Assembly: GCF_001613105.1 (NCBI RefSeq)
Contig: NZ_BDBS01000029.1
Span: 1-64,000 of the forward strand
Length of the DNA: 64,000 bases
Direction of reading: 5' to 3'
From: Nocardia pseudobrasiliensis NBRC 108224
Lineage (GTDB): Bacteria > Actinomycetota > Actinomycetes > Mycobacteriales > Mycobacteriaceae
The notes under the pieces are model-generated. The model made no database searches and was not told the DNA's origin. It saw only the letters and a list, made by a program, of their open reading frames with translations. Position 1 is the first letter of the stretch, and each line of letters opens with the position of its first letter. Below, piece by piece: positions 16,953 through 26,203 of this stretch. Made by a program: the position numbers and the translations under genes.

Positions 16953-18443
16953 CTACCCGGTCGCCGCGAGCGGTGGTTCGAGGTCGGCCCATGGTTGGGC
17001 CTGCTCGAGTTGGGCGGCCAGTTGTAGGAGGAGGAATTCGGAGCCGAGGGGGCCGACGAATTGGGTGCCGAGGGGGAGGCCGTCGGCGGTGCGATGCAGG
17101 GGGACGCTGATCGCGGGGCGGCCGGTGATGTTGGCGAGCTGGGTGAACGGGATCGGGGCCAGGTTGGCGAGGACGACCTCGTGGTAGAGGGGGCTGCGTG
17201 TGATGGCCGCGCCCGCACGCAGATTCAGCAGCAGGGTCATGATCTTTTCCACGGCCGCGGGCTGCTTGGTCTGGCCGATGCGCAGCGGCGGCTCGGCGAG
17301 GGTGGGTGTGAGGAGTAGATCGTAGGTGTCGTGGAACTCGGCGAGCGCGCGCGTGTACGTGTTCCACCGGCCATGGCTATCGATCAACGCGCGGGCCGAG
17401 TGAGTGCGTCCGGCGGCGGCCGTCGCGCGGGTGACGAGATCGAACTCGGTATCGGCCGCGCCGGTGAGCTTTCGGGTGTGTGCGAGCTTCGCGGCGAGAT
17501 TGGCGGTCCACACCGTCATGAAATCCTGTGCGGCGCTGCGGCCGTCGATATGTGGCGCGGCCGGCTCGACGGCGTGGCCGAGCCGCTCGAGCAACGCGGC
17601 GGTCGCCTCGACCGCGCGCACCGCCTCCGCGTGTACCGCTGTGCCCAGCGGGGATTCGTGCGTGAAGCCGATGCGGAGTCGGCGCGGCGGCGTCTCCACC
17701 GCCGCGGCGTAGGACTGGGCGGACCGGCCCGACAGGTAGGGCCCGCCCGGATCGGGTTCGCTGAGAATGTCGAACATCACCGCCGAATCGCGCACACCGC
17801 GCGACAGCACACCGGCGGTGGCCGCGCCGAAGATGCTCTCGGCGACATCAGGACCCGCCGGAACCATGCCGCGTCCGGCCTTGAGACCGAACAAGCCGCA
17901 GCAGGCCGCCGGGACGCGGATCGAGCCGCCGCCGTCACTGGCCCCGGCCATCGGGACGATCCCCGCCGCGATCGCGGCCGCCGAGCCTCCCGACGAACCA
18001 CCCGGCGTGCGCTCGAGATTCCACGGATTGCGCGTCGCACCGTAGGTCCGGGTCTCGGTGACCGCGACCGCGCCGAATTCGGGCGTCGTGGTCTTGCCGA
18101 AGATCACCAGGCCCGCGTCGATCCACCGCTGCACCAGCGTACTGTTCTTGTCGGCCTTCACTTTTCGCAACGGCCCGGTCCCCGACGCGGTCGGATAGCC
18201 CGCGAAATCCTGGCCGAGATCCTTGAGCAGGAACGGCACGCCCGCGAACGCCCCCTCGAGCGGCCCCGCCGCCGCGGCACGCCCGACCTCGTCCATGGGC
18301 AGGCTGATCGCATTGATGTGAGACTCGACCTGATCCCGGCGCGCCGAGGCGACCTCCAGCAATTCCCGCGGATGCACGTCACCCTTGGCCACCAGTTCCG
18401 CCAGACCGACCGCGTCCCGGGCCCGGTATTCGTCGTATCGCAT
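16953..18443 (-). CDS. amidase-signature family amidase
   Basis: A 496-residue amidase with the complete signature: Lys near 74 (FLLKDLG), GGSSGGSAAA near 148-157, and nucleophile Ser near 174 in DGGGSIRVPA. This Ser-cisSer-Lys triad hydrolyses amides or acts on aryl-acyl amides. No GatB or GatC neighbour is present, so it is not the tRNA amidotransferase subunit. It starts 21 bp after the stop of the DUF6461-like gene and may be co-transcribed with it. Confidence 0.88.
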   Translation of the reverse strand: MRYDEYRARDAVGLAELVAKGDVHPRELLEVASARRDQVESHINAISLPMDEVGRAAAAGPLEGAFAGVPFLLKDLGQDFAGYPTASGTGPLRKVKADKNSTLVQRWIDAGLVIFGKTTTPEFGAVAVTETRTYGATRNPWNLERTPGGSSGGSAAAIAAGIVPMAGASDGGGSIRVPAACCGLFGLKAGRGMVPAGPDVAESIFGAATAGVLSRGVRDSAVMFDILSEPDPGGPYLSGRSAQSYAAAVETPPRRLRIGFTHESPLGTAVHAEAVRAVEATAALLERLGHAVEPAAPHIDGRSAAQDFMTVWTANLAAKLAHTRKLTGAADTEFDLVTRATAAAGRTHSARALIDSHGRWNTYTRALAEFHDTYDLLLTPTLAEPPLRIGQTKQPAAVEKIMTLLLNLRAGAAITRSPLYHEVVLANLAPIPFTQLANITGRPAISVPLHRTADGLPLGTQFVGPLGSEFLLLQLAAQLEQAQPWADLEPPLAATG

Positions 18444-18464
18444 GAGATTTCCTCTCCGTCGATT

Positions 18465-19157
18465 TCAGCCGAATGGCGTGAGCAACAAGGGGATTCGGCG
18501 TAGCTCGTCGAGGGTATAGGGCATACCCGCCAGCGCGCTCACCGCGCGCATGCAGAGGGAGAAATCGGCCTCGCCCGGCTCGAGATAGTCGAATTCGACG
18601 GTGCCCGCCGCCTCGAACGCCGCGCGCAGTTCCTCGGGTAGTTCGGCCAGATCGGTGTCGAGCTCGAGATCGTCGACATTGATCCAGGCGATTCGGTCGC
18701 CATCGACGCAGTAGGTCAGACTCGCATCGGCATTGATGGAGTAGTAGCTCATCGCCGCGACCCGCCCGTCGGCCGACAGCGCTACCGGATCGTCGGCGGT
18801 CCCCCAGTCGTCGTACACGAAGGTCCATTCGCCGACGCGCCCGGCCAACAGCGTTCCGACATCGCCGCTCTGCGCGCCCAACGCCGCCGCGGGCAGGGAG
18901 ATCCGCCCGTCCGGCCGGTCGGCAGGCAGTTCGCACGACCGGAACAGCCGCGCCTCGGCTCCCAGCGCCTCGAGCGCCGCCTCCGGCTCCAGCCCCCGAA
19001 CCACATGAACGCAGTGATTGGGATCCTCACTCGCCAGCCCGCTGATCCACAGCGGCATACCTTCGCTGTCGAGCGTATTCGTGGGGAATCCGGGTGTGGC
19101 CATACCGTCCTCGTACATTCGGTGAACTTGTTCGTGTCCAGCGAACGCTCGGACCAC
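18465..19157 (-). CDS. DUF6461-like protein of unknown function
   Basis: A 230-residue acidic protein resembling the DUF6461 family common in Streptomyces and Nocardia: a VRGLEPEAALEALGA segment near 54-68, VGEWTFVYDDWG near 108-119 and a C-terminal MRAVSALAGMPYTLDEL. No catalytic motif is visible. The start is uncertain; Met19 (MATPGFPT) is a possible alternative. Same strand as, and just upstream of, the amidase gene. Confidence 0.65.
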   Translation of the reverse strand: MVRAFAGHEQVHRMYEDGMATPGFPTNTLDSEGMPLWISGLASEDPNHCVHVVRGLEPEAALEALGAEARLFRSCELPADRPDGRISLPAAALGAQSGDVGTLLAGRVGEWTFVYDDWGTADDPVALSADGRVAAMSYYSINADASLTYCVDGDRIAWINVDDLELDTDLAELPEELRAAFEAAGTVEFDYLEPGEADFSLCMRAVSALAGMPYTLDELRRIPLLLTPFG

Positions 19158-19339
19158 GGCGCCAGCCTACAGAACATCCGCGCCCCCACCATGGGCGACT
19201 GATGCGAAAGTGATTTCACGACTTGCGGAGTCGCCGAAAAATGGACTATCGCCCTATTGCCCCTGGATGAGGAAATTCGCGATGTAGCTGCTGGCGAGTT
19301 CCGGTGGGCATGTGCCCGGGTGGCGCACGGCCGATCTCG

Positions 19340-20512
19340 TCAACCGCCGAATTCGGCTCGATCACACCCCACCCGCTCGTCGTCCAAATAGCTGACGGCA
19401 ATTGTGTTGCCGCCCAGAGCTTTCGCCTGATACATCAGCGAATCCGACAGGCGTAGCAGGTCTCGGTAGGTCGACTCGGTGAACGGTCGTCCGGCCTGTA
19501 GCTGTACCAGCCCCACGCTGGCGGTGATCGCGATCGGGGGAACGTCCACGGTCTCGATCGCGGAGCGCAGCCGTTCGGCGGTCGTCACCGCGTCCTCACG
19601 CAGGTGACCGATCACCACGAACTCCTCCCCGCCGGTGCGCGCGACGAGCGCTCCCGCATCGGCCGAGGCGGCCAATCGCCGCGCGGTCCGCGTGAGCACC
19701 TCGTCGCCGAAGGAGTGCCCGAAGGAATCGTTGACGGCCTTGAATCGGTCCAAATCCAGCGTCGCGACATATCGGGGGCCGGAACCACCGGGCAGGCGCA
19801 ACAGCTGCGCGTCCAGGCCCCGCCGGTTCAACAGCTTCGTCAACGGATCCGACCGGGAATCCACCCGCATGAGCCAGTGGCAGAACTGAATCAGCGGCAT
19901 CATGATCCCGATCACGAGGATTATGACCAGGACGAGCGCGATCCCGATGGTGGCATCCGTCCGCCCGCGCACGCCCTGCCCATCCGCCGGCAGCACACCG
20001 CGCAGCAGCTGTAGCGCAAGGCCCGCGGCCGCCAGCAGCGACCATCCGATGTGCAGCATCAGAACTCGTGAACCGTGGAACACCGTCACGTAGGCGGCCA
20101 TGGCCACAAGCAGAAATACGCCCAGTACCGAGAACACGCGGTTGTACACCAGCGTGTCGTTGGCGACGGAGTCCGCATCGAACAGCGCGACCCACGCCAG
20201 CGACTCCGCGCGCCGCGGCCACGCCGCCCACCACCGCATTGTCCACACCACGGCGGCGGCGGCCTCGATCCACGCTTGCGTCAGCGCTGCCCGGGCCATC
20301 ACCTCACCGTGGATCAGTACGGTCAGCACGCAGAGCGTCCCCATCACCAGACCGGCGGAGCCGAGGAGGAATTTGACCCGGCCGAGCGCACCGTGGGATC
20401 GCAGTGTCGTGAGAACGCAGTCGTATTCGCCGCGATCACGCCACCACATCCAGAACGTAGCTCCACTGCCATTCACCGAAGCCGCCTTCATGTCGAGCCG
20501 ACATCGCATCAC
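19340..20512 (-). CDS. membrane-bound GGDEF diguanylate cyclase
   Basis: A 390-residue protein with about six membrane helices (residues 45-215) and a C-terminal GGDEF domain. The active-site signature is RTGGEEFVV. Substrate and metal residues sit in DLDRFKAVNDSFGHSFGDE, so it should make cyclic di-GMP. No RxxD inhibitory site was seen. The start may be either of two nearby Mets (second at 20491). The 182-bp gap downstream (19158-19339) shows no gene. Confidence 0.85.
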   Translation of the reverse strand: MMRCRLDMKAASVNGSGATFWMWWRDRGEYDCVLTTLRSHGALGRVKFLLGSAGLVMGTLCVLTVLIHGEVMARAALTQAWIEAAAAVVWTMRWWAAWPRRAESLAWVALFDADSVANDTLVYNRVFSVLGVFLLVAMAAYVTVFHGSRVLMLHIGWSLLAAAGLALQLLRGVLPADGQGVRGRTDATIGIALVLVIILVIGIMMPLIQFCHWLMRVDSRSDPLTKLLNRRGLDAQLLRLPGGSGPRYVATLDLDRFKAVNDSFGHSFGDEVLTRTARRLAASADAGALVARTGGEEFVVIGHLREDAVTTAERLRSAIETVDVPPIAITASVGLVQLQAGRPFTESTYRDLLRLSDSLMYQAKALGGNTIAVSYLDDERVGCDRAEFGG

Positions 20513-20621
20513 ACCGACGAATCGGAAATTCGCTAATGATTAGCCAGACGAAAGGAAGATTACAACCGATTCCCCGGCGACAGAAACGTGCGACTCGTCA
20601 CCCTCGCCGTTCCGTGTCGAT

Positions 20622-22223
20622 TCATTTGGGTGCCACGGCGTTCCACAAATCGCACCGATGCTCGGTGGCCGCGTCGGTAATCACCCGGGAATCGCCGGGA
20701 GCCAGTAGCAATGTTCGCTGCCCCTGATAGGCGGGCCAGGCGGGCTGATCCGCGACAGCGGGGTCGCCGGTGTTCACGAAGGCGGCCCAATAGCGGATCA
20801 TCTGCCGCGCCAAGGCTCGCTGGTCCGTGGAGTGTCCCGCGGGGAACCCTTCGACGTGGTCGAACAGGTAGGGCAGTTCCAGGGCGTGGGCGGCGCCGAG
20901 CGGGAACGGCAGACCCGCCAATTCCGTGGGCGCCGCCGCGTGAGGGTCGTCGAATTCGTAGCTGTAGACCGAGGCGGATCTCGCCAGCGCGGCGGTCATG
21001 TCGAGAGCCGGACACGCGATGTCCTGATCGGTGCCGACCGCGGCGTAGGCGAGCACGGGATGGGCGTAGTCCCCCACGGGGTAGCGACGCGCGACCTCCT
21101 CGGCACGGCCACCGACGATGCCCGCGAGCAGATTGGGATAGTTCCCGGCGGTGAAATCCCGCGGGTTCTTCAGATAGCTCTCCGCCGCGAACAGCGTGGA
21201 TTCGTCGTGGGTGAATCCGATCAGCACCGGTACCCGCGCGGCCTGTCCCGCGTGCACGGCCGCGACGGGATTGCTCGGCAGCAGCGCTTCGCCCGTGACC
21301 GGGCCGGGTATCCTGTCGTCACCATTGCCCGCGAAAGCCAATGGCATATCCAGCATTCGAGTGACCGGGACCGCTCGCAAGCAGGCCGCGATCGCCGTCG
21401 TCTCGCCGACGCATCCCAGCTTTTCGGCATAGTCCCGGCTCGCCGCGATCGCGGTGTCCCGGTCGGCCTGCACCTGGCACGGCCCGCTCTGCAGGATCGC
21501 CGCGCGGAACAACCCGGCCGAGGCGGGTGAGATCAGGTGATCGCATACCGACATCGCCCCCGCGGATTCGCCCGCGATGGTCACCGCGGCCGGATCGCCG
21601 CCGAAGGAGGCGATATTGTCGCGCACCCACCGCAGCGCGGCCTGCTGATCGAGCAACCCGAAATTGCCGACCTGCCCGCCGTCGTGCGCCAGCGCCGGAT
21701 GCGCCAGGAAGCCGAGAGCGCCGAGCCGGTAATTGATGGTGACGACCACCATGTTCCCGGCATTCATCAACCCCACGGGCGTGAAATCGCGGCCGCTGCC
21801 ATTGATGAAACTGCCCCCGTGAATCCACACCAGCACCGGCAATCGGGAACGGTCCGATGCCGACACCGGGGTCCAGACATTGAGGTTCAGGCAGTCTTCC
21901 GACCCGACGGGCTCATTACCCGAACCGGTCTGGGGGCATCGGGGGCCCGCGGCGGTGGCGTCACGCTGTCCGGTCCACGGATCGGGTGCGGCCGGGGGTT
22001 GCCAGCGCCGCGCACCGGTGGGCGACGCCGCGTAGGGGATGGCGGCGAACAGGCGGTGATCATCGGCGATCTGCCCACGCACCTGCCCCGAACGAGTAGG
22101 CACCACCGAGCGCGCGTCGGGCACGGCCTGATTCGAAGTACCGCATCCCGCGAGCAAACCAGCCATCAACAATCCCGAGGCGACCACTGCCCGCACCAGC
22201 CGAAGCCCGCTGTTCACCACCAC
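20622..22223 (-). CDS. lipoprotein type-B carboxylesterase
   Basis: A 533-residue extracellular esterase. The N-terminus is a lipoprotein signal with lipobox LLAGC (Cys27). The nucleophile elbow is GESAGAMSV, the oxyanion loop WIHGGSFINGSG, and EDCLNLNVWTP is the family signature. Probably cleaves esters at the cell surface. It is divergent from the secreted hydrolase at 22446, across a region containing a GAAAC-type operator, but whether that site acts on this gene is unclear. Confidence 0.87.
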   Translation of the reverse strand: MVVNSGLRLVRAVVASGLLMAGLLAGCGTSNQAVPDARSVVPTRSGQVRGQIADDHRLFAAIPYAASPTGARRWQPPAAPDPWTGQRDATAAGPRCPQTGSGNEPVGSEDCLNLNVWTPVSASDRSRLPVLVWIHGGSFINGSGRDFTPVGLMNAGNMVVVTINYRLGALGFLAHPALAHDGGQVGNFGLLDQQAALRWVRDNIASFGGDPAAVTIAGESAGAMSVCDHLISPASAGLFRAAILQSGPCQVQADRDTAIAASRDYAEKLGCVGETTAIAACLRAVPVTRMLDMPLAFAGNGDDRIPGPVTGEALLPSNPVAAVHAGQAARVPVLIGFTHDESTLFAAESYLKNPRDFTAGNYPNLLAGIVGGRAEEVARRYPVGDYAHPVLAYAAVGTDQDIACPALDMTAALARSASVYSYEFDDPHAAAPTELAGLPFPLGAAHALELPYLFDHVEGFPAGHSTDQRALARQMIRYWAAFVNTGDPAVADQPAWPAYQGQRTLLLAPGDSRVITDAATEHRCDLWNAVAPK

Positions 22224-22401
22224 AAGACCTCCGAGTCACAAGTCGGACCGCCGCGTGAAGCACCGCGCGTGACGAACGCTAGCAGCAATGTGTCCCGCGC
22301 GAATTCCTGGCAATAGGGGGGTCGAACGCCATCGTCGGCCGACCCCGCGGAACCTCTTGACGCCGAGCGTCGACCGAGCTCACAGTATCTCTCACAAAAC
22401 T

Positions 22402-22426
22402 GAAACACCGTTTCCCCAAAGGAAAC
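22402..22426 (+). promoter_or_regulatory. GAAAC-type operator, site 1
   Basis: GAAAC (22402), GTTTC (22410) and GAAAC (22422) occur with spacers of 3 and 7 bp, a perfect instance of the repeated GAAAC-N3-GTTTC-N7-GAAAC site. It ends 19 bp before the start of the secreted hydrolase gene. Confidence 0.75.
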
Positions 22427-22445
22427 ATCGCCCCAAGGAGTCACA

Positions 22446-23414
22446 GTGGGCATTCACCGTGCGGCCGCGACCGCCTGCGCTCTCGCCACCGCTCTCATCA
22501 CCTTGATCATCTCCCCCGCCGCTGCCGCCGATCCGGTCACCAAGGTGTCCAATCGGGTCGAGATCCGCTGCGCCTTCACGATATTGCGCCAGAGCAGCGA
22601 CTGGTACTTCCCCACCGGCACTCCGAAGGCACTGCTGTGGTTGCAGCACGGCTTCGCCAGTGCGAACGACTCGGTCACCGATACCGCGAAACGTTTTGCT
22701 GCTCGAGGGTTTCTGGTTTTCGCACCGACCCTGCCCACCGCGAACACCTTCGGATGCACACTCGAGAACCTCGGCAACAACACCGATTTCCTGCATAATG
22801 TCGCGGACCTGTTCGGCAAGGCCGCCGATCCGAACGACAAGCTCGGCCGCAGTTTCGCCGACGCCAAGGCGCGAGCCGGTCGATCGAACCTCACGCTGCC
22901 GAGGACGATGATCTTCGCCGGGCACTCCGCGGGTGGCGAGGTCGTCCCGTACGTGACTCAGCAGCTGCGCTCGGACTACCCCGCGGCCTTCGCCGGGGTG
23001 CGCGGGGTGGTCCTCTTCGATCCGGTCAAGAGTTTCATCGGCAACAATCTGCCGAGTTCACTCAATCACCTTGCCAATACCCAGCTTCCGATTCTCACCG
23101 TCGCCGCGCCGCCCTACACCTGCAATCGCGACGGGTCGGGCACCGGCATCGTGCTCGACCAGCTGAAAGGACGCCAGTTCCTCGGGGTGCGACTGACCAC
23201 CGGTTCGCATATCGATGTCGAGGCGGCCAGCGCCCCCGGCCCCGACCGGACGCTGTGCGGCGCTCCGCAGGACAAGAACGTCGCCGCCCTGCAGACCCTG
23301 AGCACCATATGGGCCAGCGATTTCGTCAGTGGCGTCAAGACTCCCGACGCCTATCCGGGTGGCGCGTACTACGAGGGTCTGCGTACCGCCGGAACCATCA
23401 CGACCCTGCCCTGA
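22446..23414 (+). CDS. secreted alpha/beta hydrolase
   Basis: A 322-residue exported hydrolase. The Sec signal ends near PAAAA (about 24-28). The strand and oxyanion segment LLWLQHGFAS precedes nucleophile Ser in FAGHSAGGEV. A Cys pair (TFGCTLENL, CAFTILRQ) suggests disulfides. GTG start at 22446 behind AAGGAG. A clear paralogue lies at 49613 (shared WLQHGFA, GHSAG, CxFxILRQS-type segments), and both are preceded by the same operator. Possibly removes an ester side chain (for example phytyl or propionate ester) outside the cell; this is inference. Confidence 0.8.
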   Translation: MGIHRAAATACALATALITLIISPAAAADPVTKVSNRVEIRCAFTILRQSSDWYFPTGTPKALLWLQHGFASANDSVTDTAKRFAARGFLVFAPTLPTANTFGCTLENLGNNTDFLHNVADLFGKAADPNDKLGRSFADAKARAGRSNLTLPRTMIFAGHSAGGEVVPYVTQQLRSDYPAAFAGVRGVVLFDPVKSFIGNNLPSSLNHLANTQLPILTVAAPPYTCNRDGSGTGIVLDQLKGRQFLGVRLTTGSHIDVEAASAPGPDRTLCGAPQDKNVAALQTLSTIWASDFVSGVKTPDAYPGGAYYEGLRTAGTITTLP

Positions 23415-24891
23415 TCCTCTCGCCAGACGAGCGCCGGAACGGCTGACGTGGTACGTATCGGCCGCCCGGCGCCTCGTCGATTTTTCCGGCCCGCAGAATC
23501 CGCCGACCACGCAGGAACACATCGATGACCCTGGCACGCATCTCGAATCCCTCGAACGGGGTGTGGTCCTGCGCCGATTCGGAATCACCGGCGTGGACCG
23601 TCCAGCGCGCATCCGGGTCCACGAGAACGATATCCGCGTCATATCCGGGCGCGATGTCGCCTTTGGCGGTGAGCCCGTAGCGACGCGCCGGGTTCGCGGA
23701 CGTGAGATCGGCGACGCGCGACAAGGGCAGTCCGCGGTGATGCGCCTCGCCGACCAGGCCGGGCAACAGGTACTCCGCACCGCCGAAGCCGGATCTGGCG
23801 GCGAACACGTCGTCACGATTCGCTCCGAACTTCTGTTCGTCACGGCAGCAGGCATGATCGCTGACCACCCAGTCGATCTCACCGGCCAGCACATGCCGCC
23901 ACAGTGCCTCGACATCGGCGCGTTCGCGCAGCGGCGGATTGACCTTGCCACCGATTCCGTGCGCGCTGTCGACATCGGCGAGCAGATGTCCGATGGTGAC
24001 CTCGCGACGAAAGTCGATGTGCGGGAAGGCTTGTGCCATCGTCAGGGCCGCGGCGACGGCCTCGCCCGAGGACAGGTGCAGCAGGTTGATCGCGGGCAGA
24101 CCGGTCGCGTGCGCGAGATAGGCCGCGATCGTCACGGCCAGACCCTCCGAATGCGGTGGCCGCGAGGCGCTGTAGGCGCGCAGGCCCGTCAACCGCGGAT
24201 CCTGTTCCACCAGCGCCGTATACGCGGCCATGATCTCGGCCGTTTCGCAGTGCAGCGACAACGAGATGTCCGGACCGTAACGCTCGCGGGCCCGCTGCAC
24301 ACCGCGCATGACGAACTCGAAGTGCGCCAGATCGTAGGTCTGTCCGGGCGGCAGCATCAGGAAATCGGCCTGATCGTCGGAGCGCCCGTGCAGGCCGTGT
24401 CCGCCGTAGAACATGAAGATCTTGAACGAGGTGATGCCGAATTCCTCTACCAGGAAGGGGATCTCATCGATATGTTCGGCGCTCATCGGCGCGAGGTGCA
24501 GTCCGTGATCGATATGGGCGCGACCACGCGTCCGGTCGAAGACCTCGGGCAGGAAGTCGCGGTAGGAGCCGCCGCGGTCGAGATAGTAGCGGCCGGTCCG
24601 CAGATAGCTCAGGGCCGTGGTGACGCCGCCCTGCGCGCAGGCGCGACTCTCCGATTCGGTGTCCTCGCCGAGGTCGCGATAGATCCCCCAGTGCTGGTGC
24701 GCGTCCACCACACCGGGAAACGCCAGCAGCCCTTCGGCTTCCACCACGCGCGCGCCGGACGGCGCCAGCTTCGGGCCCACTTCGGCTATGACGCCGTCGG
24801 TCACGGCGATGTCGACGATCGCGGGGGTTTCCGACTGCGCTCCCGGGCGGACCACGCGAGCGTTACGGATCAGCAGGTCGGTTGCCGCCAC
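23398..24891 (-). CDS. dihydropyrimidinase/hydantoinase-family cyclic amidohydrolase
   Basis: A 497-residue metal-dependent amidohydrolase. It shows DAHQHWG (HxH), a Lys in TSFKIFMFYGG that would be carbamylated, further ligands in SLHCETAE and LLHLSSGE, and Asp in VSDHACC. The family opens cyclic ureides and imides. GTG at 24891 is chosen because GGAGAG sits five bases upstream and the product begins directly with LLIRNARVV. The 3' end overlaps the convergent hydrolase gene by 17 bp. With the amidase-like and maleate isomerase-like genes nearby it could act as a cyclic imidase on maleimides (inference). Confidence 0.86.
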   Translation of the reverse strand: MAATDLLIRNARVVRPGAQSETPAIVDIAVTDGVIAEVGPKLAPSGARVVEAEGLLAFPGVVDAHQHWGIYRDLGEDTESESRACAQGGVTTALSYLRTGRYYLDRGGSYRDFLPEVFDRTRGRAHIDHGLHLAPMSAEHIDEIPFLVEEFGITSFKIFMFYGGHGLHGRSDDQADFLMLPPGQTYDLAHFEFVMRGVQRARERYGPDISLSLHCETAEIMAAYTALVEQDPRLTGLRAYSASRPPHSEGLAVTIAAYLAHATGLPAINLLHLSSGEAVAAALTMAQAFPHIDFRREVTIGHLLADVDSAHGIGGKVNPPLRERADVEALWRHVLAGEIDWVVSDHACCRDEQKFGANRDDVFAARSGFGGAEYLLPGLVGEAHHRGLPLSRVADLTSANPARRYGLTAKGDIAPGYDADIVLVDPDARWTVHAGDSESAQDHTPFEGFEMRARVIDVFLRGRRILRAGKIDEAPGGRYVPRQPFRRSSGERIRAGS

Positions 24892-24902
24892 AGCTCTCTC
24901 CA

Positions 24903-24927
24903 GTTTCTCTGTGCGAAACGGCTTTAC
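24903..24927 (-). promoter_or_regulatory. GAAAC-type operator, site 2
   Basis: Read on the minus strand: GTAAA, 3 bp, GTTTC, 7 bp, GAAAC; only the first arm deviates. It lies immediately upstream of the hydantoinase ribosome site. Confidence 0.7.
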
Positions 24928-24967
24928 GATCTGTGTGATCATTGCAGTACACTCCCAGGTAGTCAAC

Positions 24968-24992
24968 GACAGTTCGTTTCCCTCATGGAAAC
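24968..24992 (+). promoter_or_regulatory. GAAAC-type operator, site 3
   Basis: GACAG, 3 bp, GTTTC (24976), 7 bp, GAAAC (24988): the outer arm is degenerate, the inner pair perfect. It precedes the first CaiB gene by 26 bp, so both divergent genes have their own copy. Confidence 0.65.
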
Positions 24993-25018
24993 CGTCGGCA
25001 TCGAGAGGAAGTCGGAAG

Positions 25019-26203
25019 ATGACCGATGCACTGGCCGGGATTCGGGTCCTGGACGTCGCCACCCTGTTCGCCGGGCCGATGGCGGCGACCCTGCTCGGCG
25101 ATTTCGGCGCGGAGGTGATCAAGATCGAGCATCCGCGCGGCGATCCGGCGCGGGGGCACGGTCCGCAGCGCGATGGGACCGGCCTGTGGTGGAAGATGCT
25201 GGGCCGCAACAAGAAATCGGTCACCCTCGATCTCGGCCACCCGGAGGGACAGCGCATCCTCCGCCGGCTGGTCGCCGACGTCGATGTGCTGATCGAGAAC
25301 TTTCGCCCCGGCACCTTCGAGCGGTGGGGACTGGGCTACGAGGCGCTGCGTGCGATCAACCCGCGCCTGATCCTGGCCCGGGTCACCGGATTCGGCCAAT
25401 TCGGCCCGTACGCTCACCGACCCGGTTTCGGCACACTGGCCGAGGCGATGAGCGGTTTCGCAGCCATGACCGGTGCGCCGGACGGCCCGCCGACCCTTCC
25501 CCCGTTCGGCCTCGCCGACGGTATCGCGGCCCTGGCCACCGCCTACGCGGTCATGACCGCGTTGCGGGCGCGTGAGCGCGACGGGGTGGGACAGCAGGTG
25601 GATCTCGCGATCATCGAACCGATTCTCGCCCTGCTGGGTCCGCAGCTGATCGCCTACGACCAGCTCGGCGAACTACCGCCGCGGCTGGGCAACCGGTCGG
25701 CCAACAACGCGCCGCGCAATGTGTATCGCACCCGCGACGACGCCTGGGTGGCGGTCTCGACCAGCACCGAGTCGATCGCGGCGCGGGTGATGCGACTGGT
25801 CGGCCGCCCGGAACTCACCGATCGGCCATGGTTCGCGACCGGAACCGGCCGCGCGGCGCATGCGGACGAACTCGACGCCGCGGTGAACCGCTGGGTCGCC
25901 GCGCGTGACCTCGAGGAGGTGATCCGCGAATTCGAGAAGGCCGAGGCCGCCGTCGCCCCGATCTACACCGCCGCCGACATATTCACCGATCCGCAGTACC
26001 GCGCGCTGGAGACCGTCACCACCGTGCCCGACGACGACCTGGGGGCGGTGCGCATGCAGAATGTGCTGTTCCGACTGTCCGGCACACCGGGACGGATTCG
26101 ATGGACCGGCCCGGCGCTCGGCGCGCACACACCGGAAGTGCTGGGCCGGTACGGAATCGACACCGCGGAACTCGAGCGGCTGGCCACGATGGGGGTCCTG
26201 TGA
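25019..26203 (+). CDS. CaiB/BaiF family (class III) CoA-transferase, first copy
   Basis: A 394-residue class III CoA-transferase with the family opening LAGIRVLDVATLFAGPMAAT and EVIKIEHPRGDPARGHGP, NKKSVTLDL, and the catalytic-Asp region PPFGLADGIAAL. It would move CoA from a donor such as succinyl-CoA to a carboxylic acid. ATG at 25019 behind GAGAGGAAG. TGATG overlap with the cyclase-family gene, then MmgE/PrpD: a three-gene operon. Its acceptor could be a branched dicarboxylate of the citramalate or mesaconate kind (inference). Confidence 0.87.
   Translation: MTDALAGIRVLDVATLFAGPMAATLLGDFGAEVIKIEHPRGDPARGHGPQRDGTGLWWKMLGRNKKSVTLDLGHPEGQRILRRLVADVDVLIENFRPGTFERWGLGYEALRAINPRLILARVTGFGQFGPYAHRPGFGTLAEAMSGFAAMTGAPDGPPTLPPFGLADGIAALATAYAVMTALRARERDGVGQQVDLAIIEPILALLGPQLIAYDQLGELPPRLGNRSANNAPRNVYRTRDDAWVAVSTSTESIAARVMRLVGRPELTDRPWFATGTGRAAHADELDAAVNRWVAARDLEEVIREFEKAEAAVAPIYTAADIFTDPQYRALETVTTVPDDDLGAVRMQNVLFRLSGTPGRIRWTGPALGAHTPEVLGRYGIDTAELERLATMGVL

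Noticed and set aside
16953..18443. GatA subunit of the Glu-tRNA amidotransferase
   Set aside because: No gatB or gatC neighbour, and sequence outside the amidase signature is not GatA-like.
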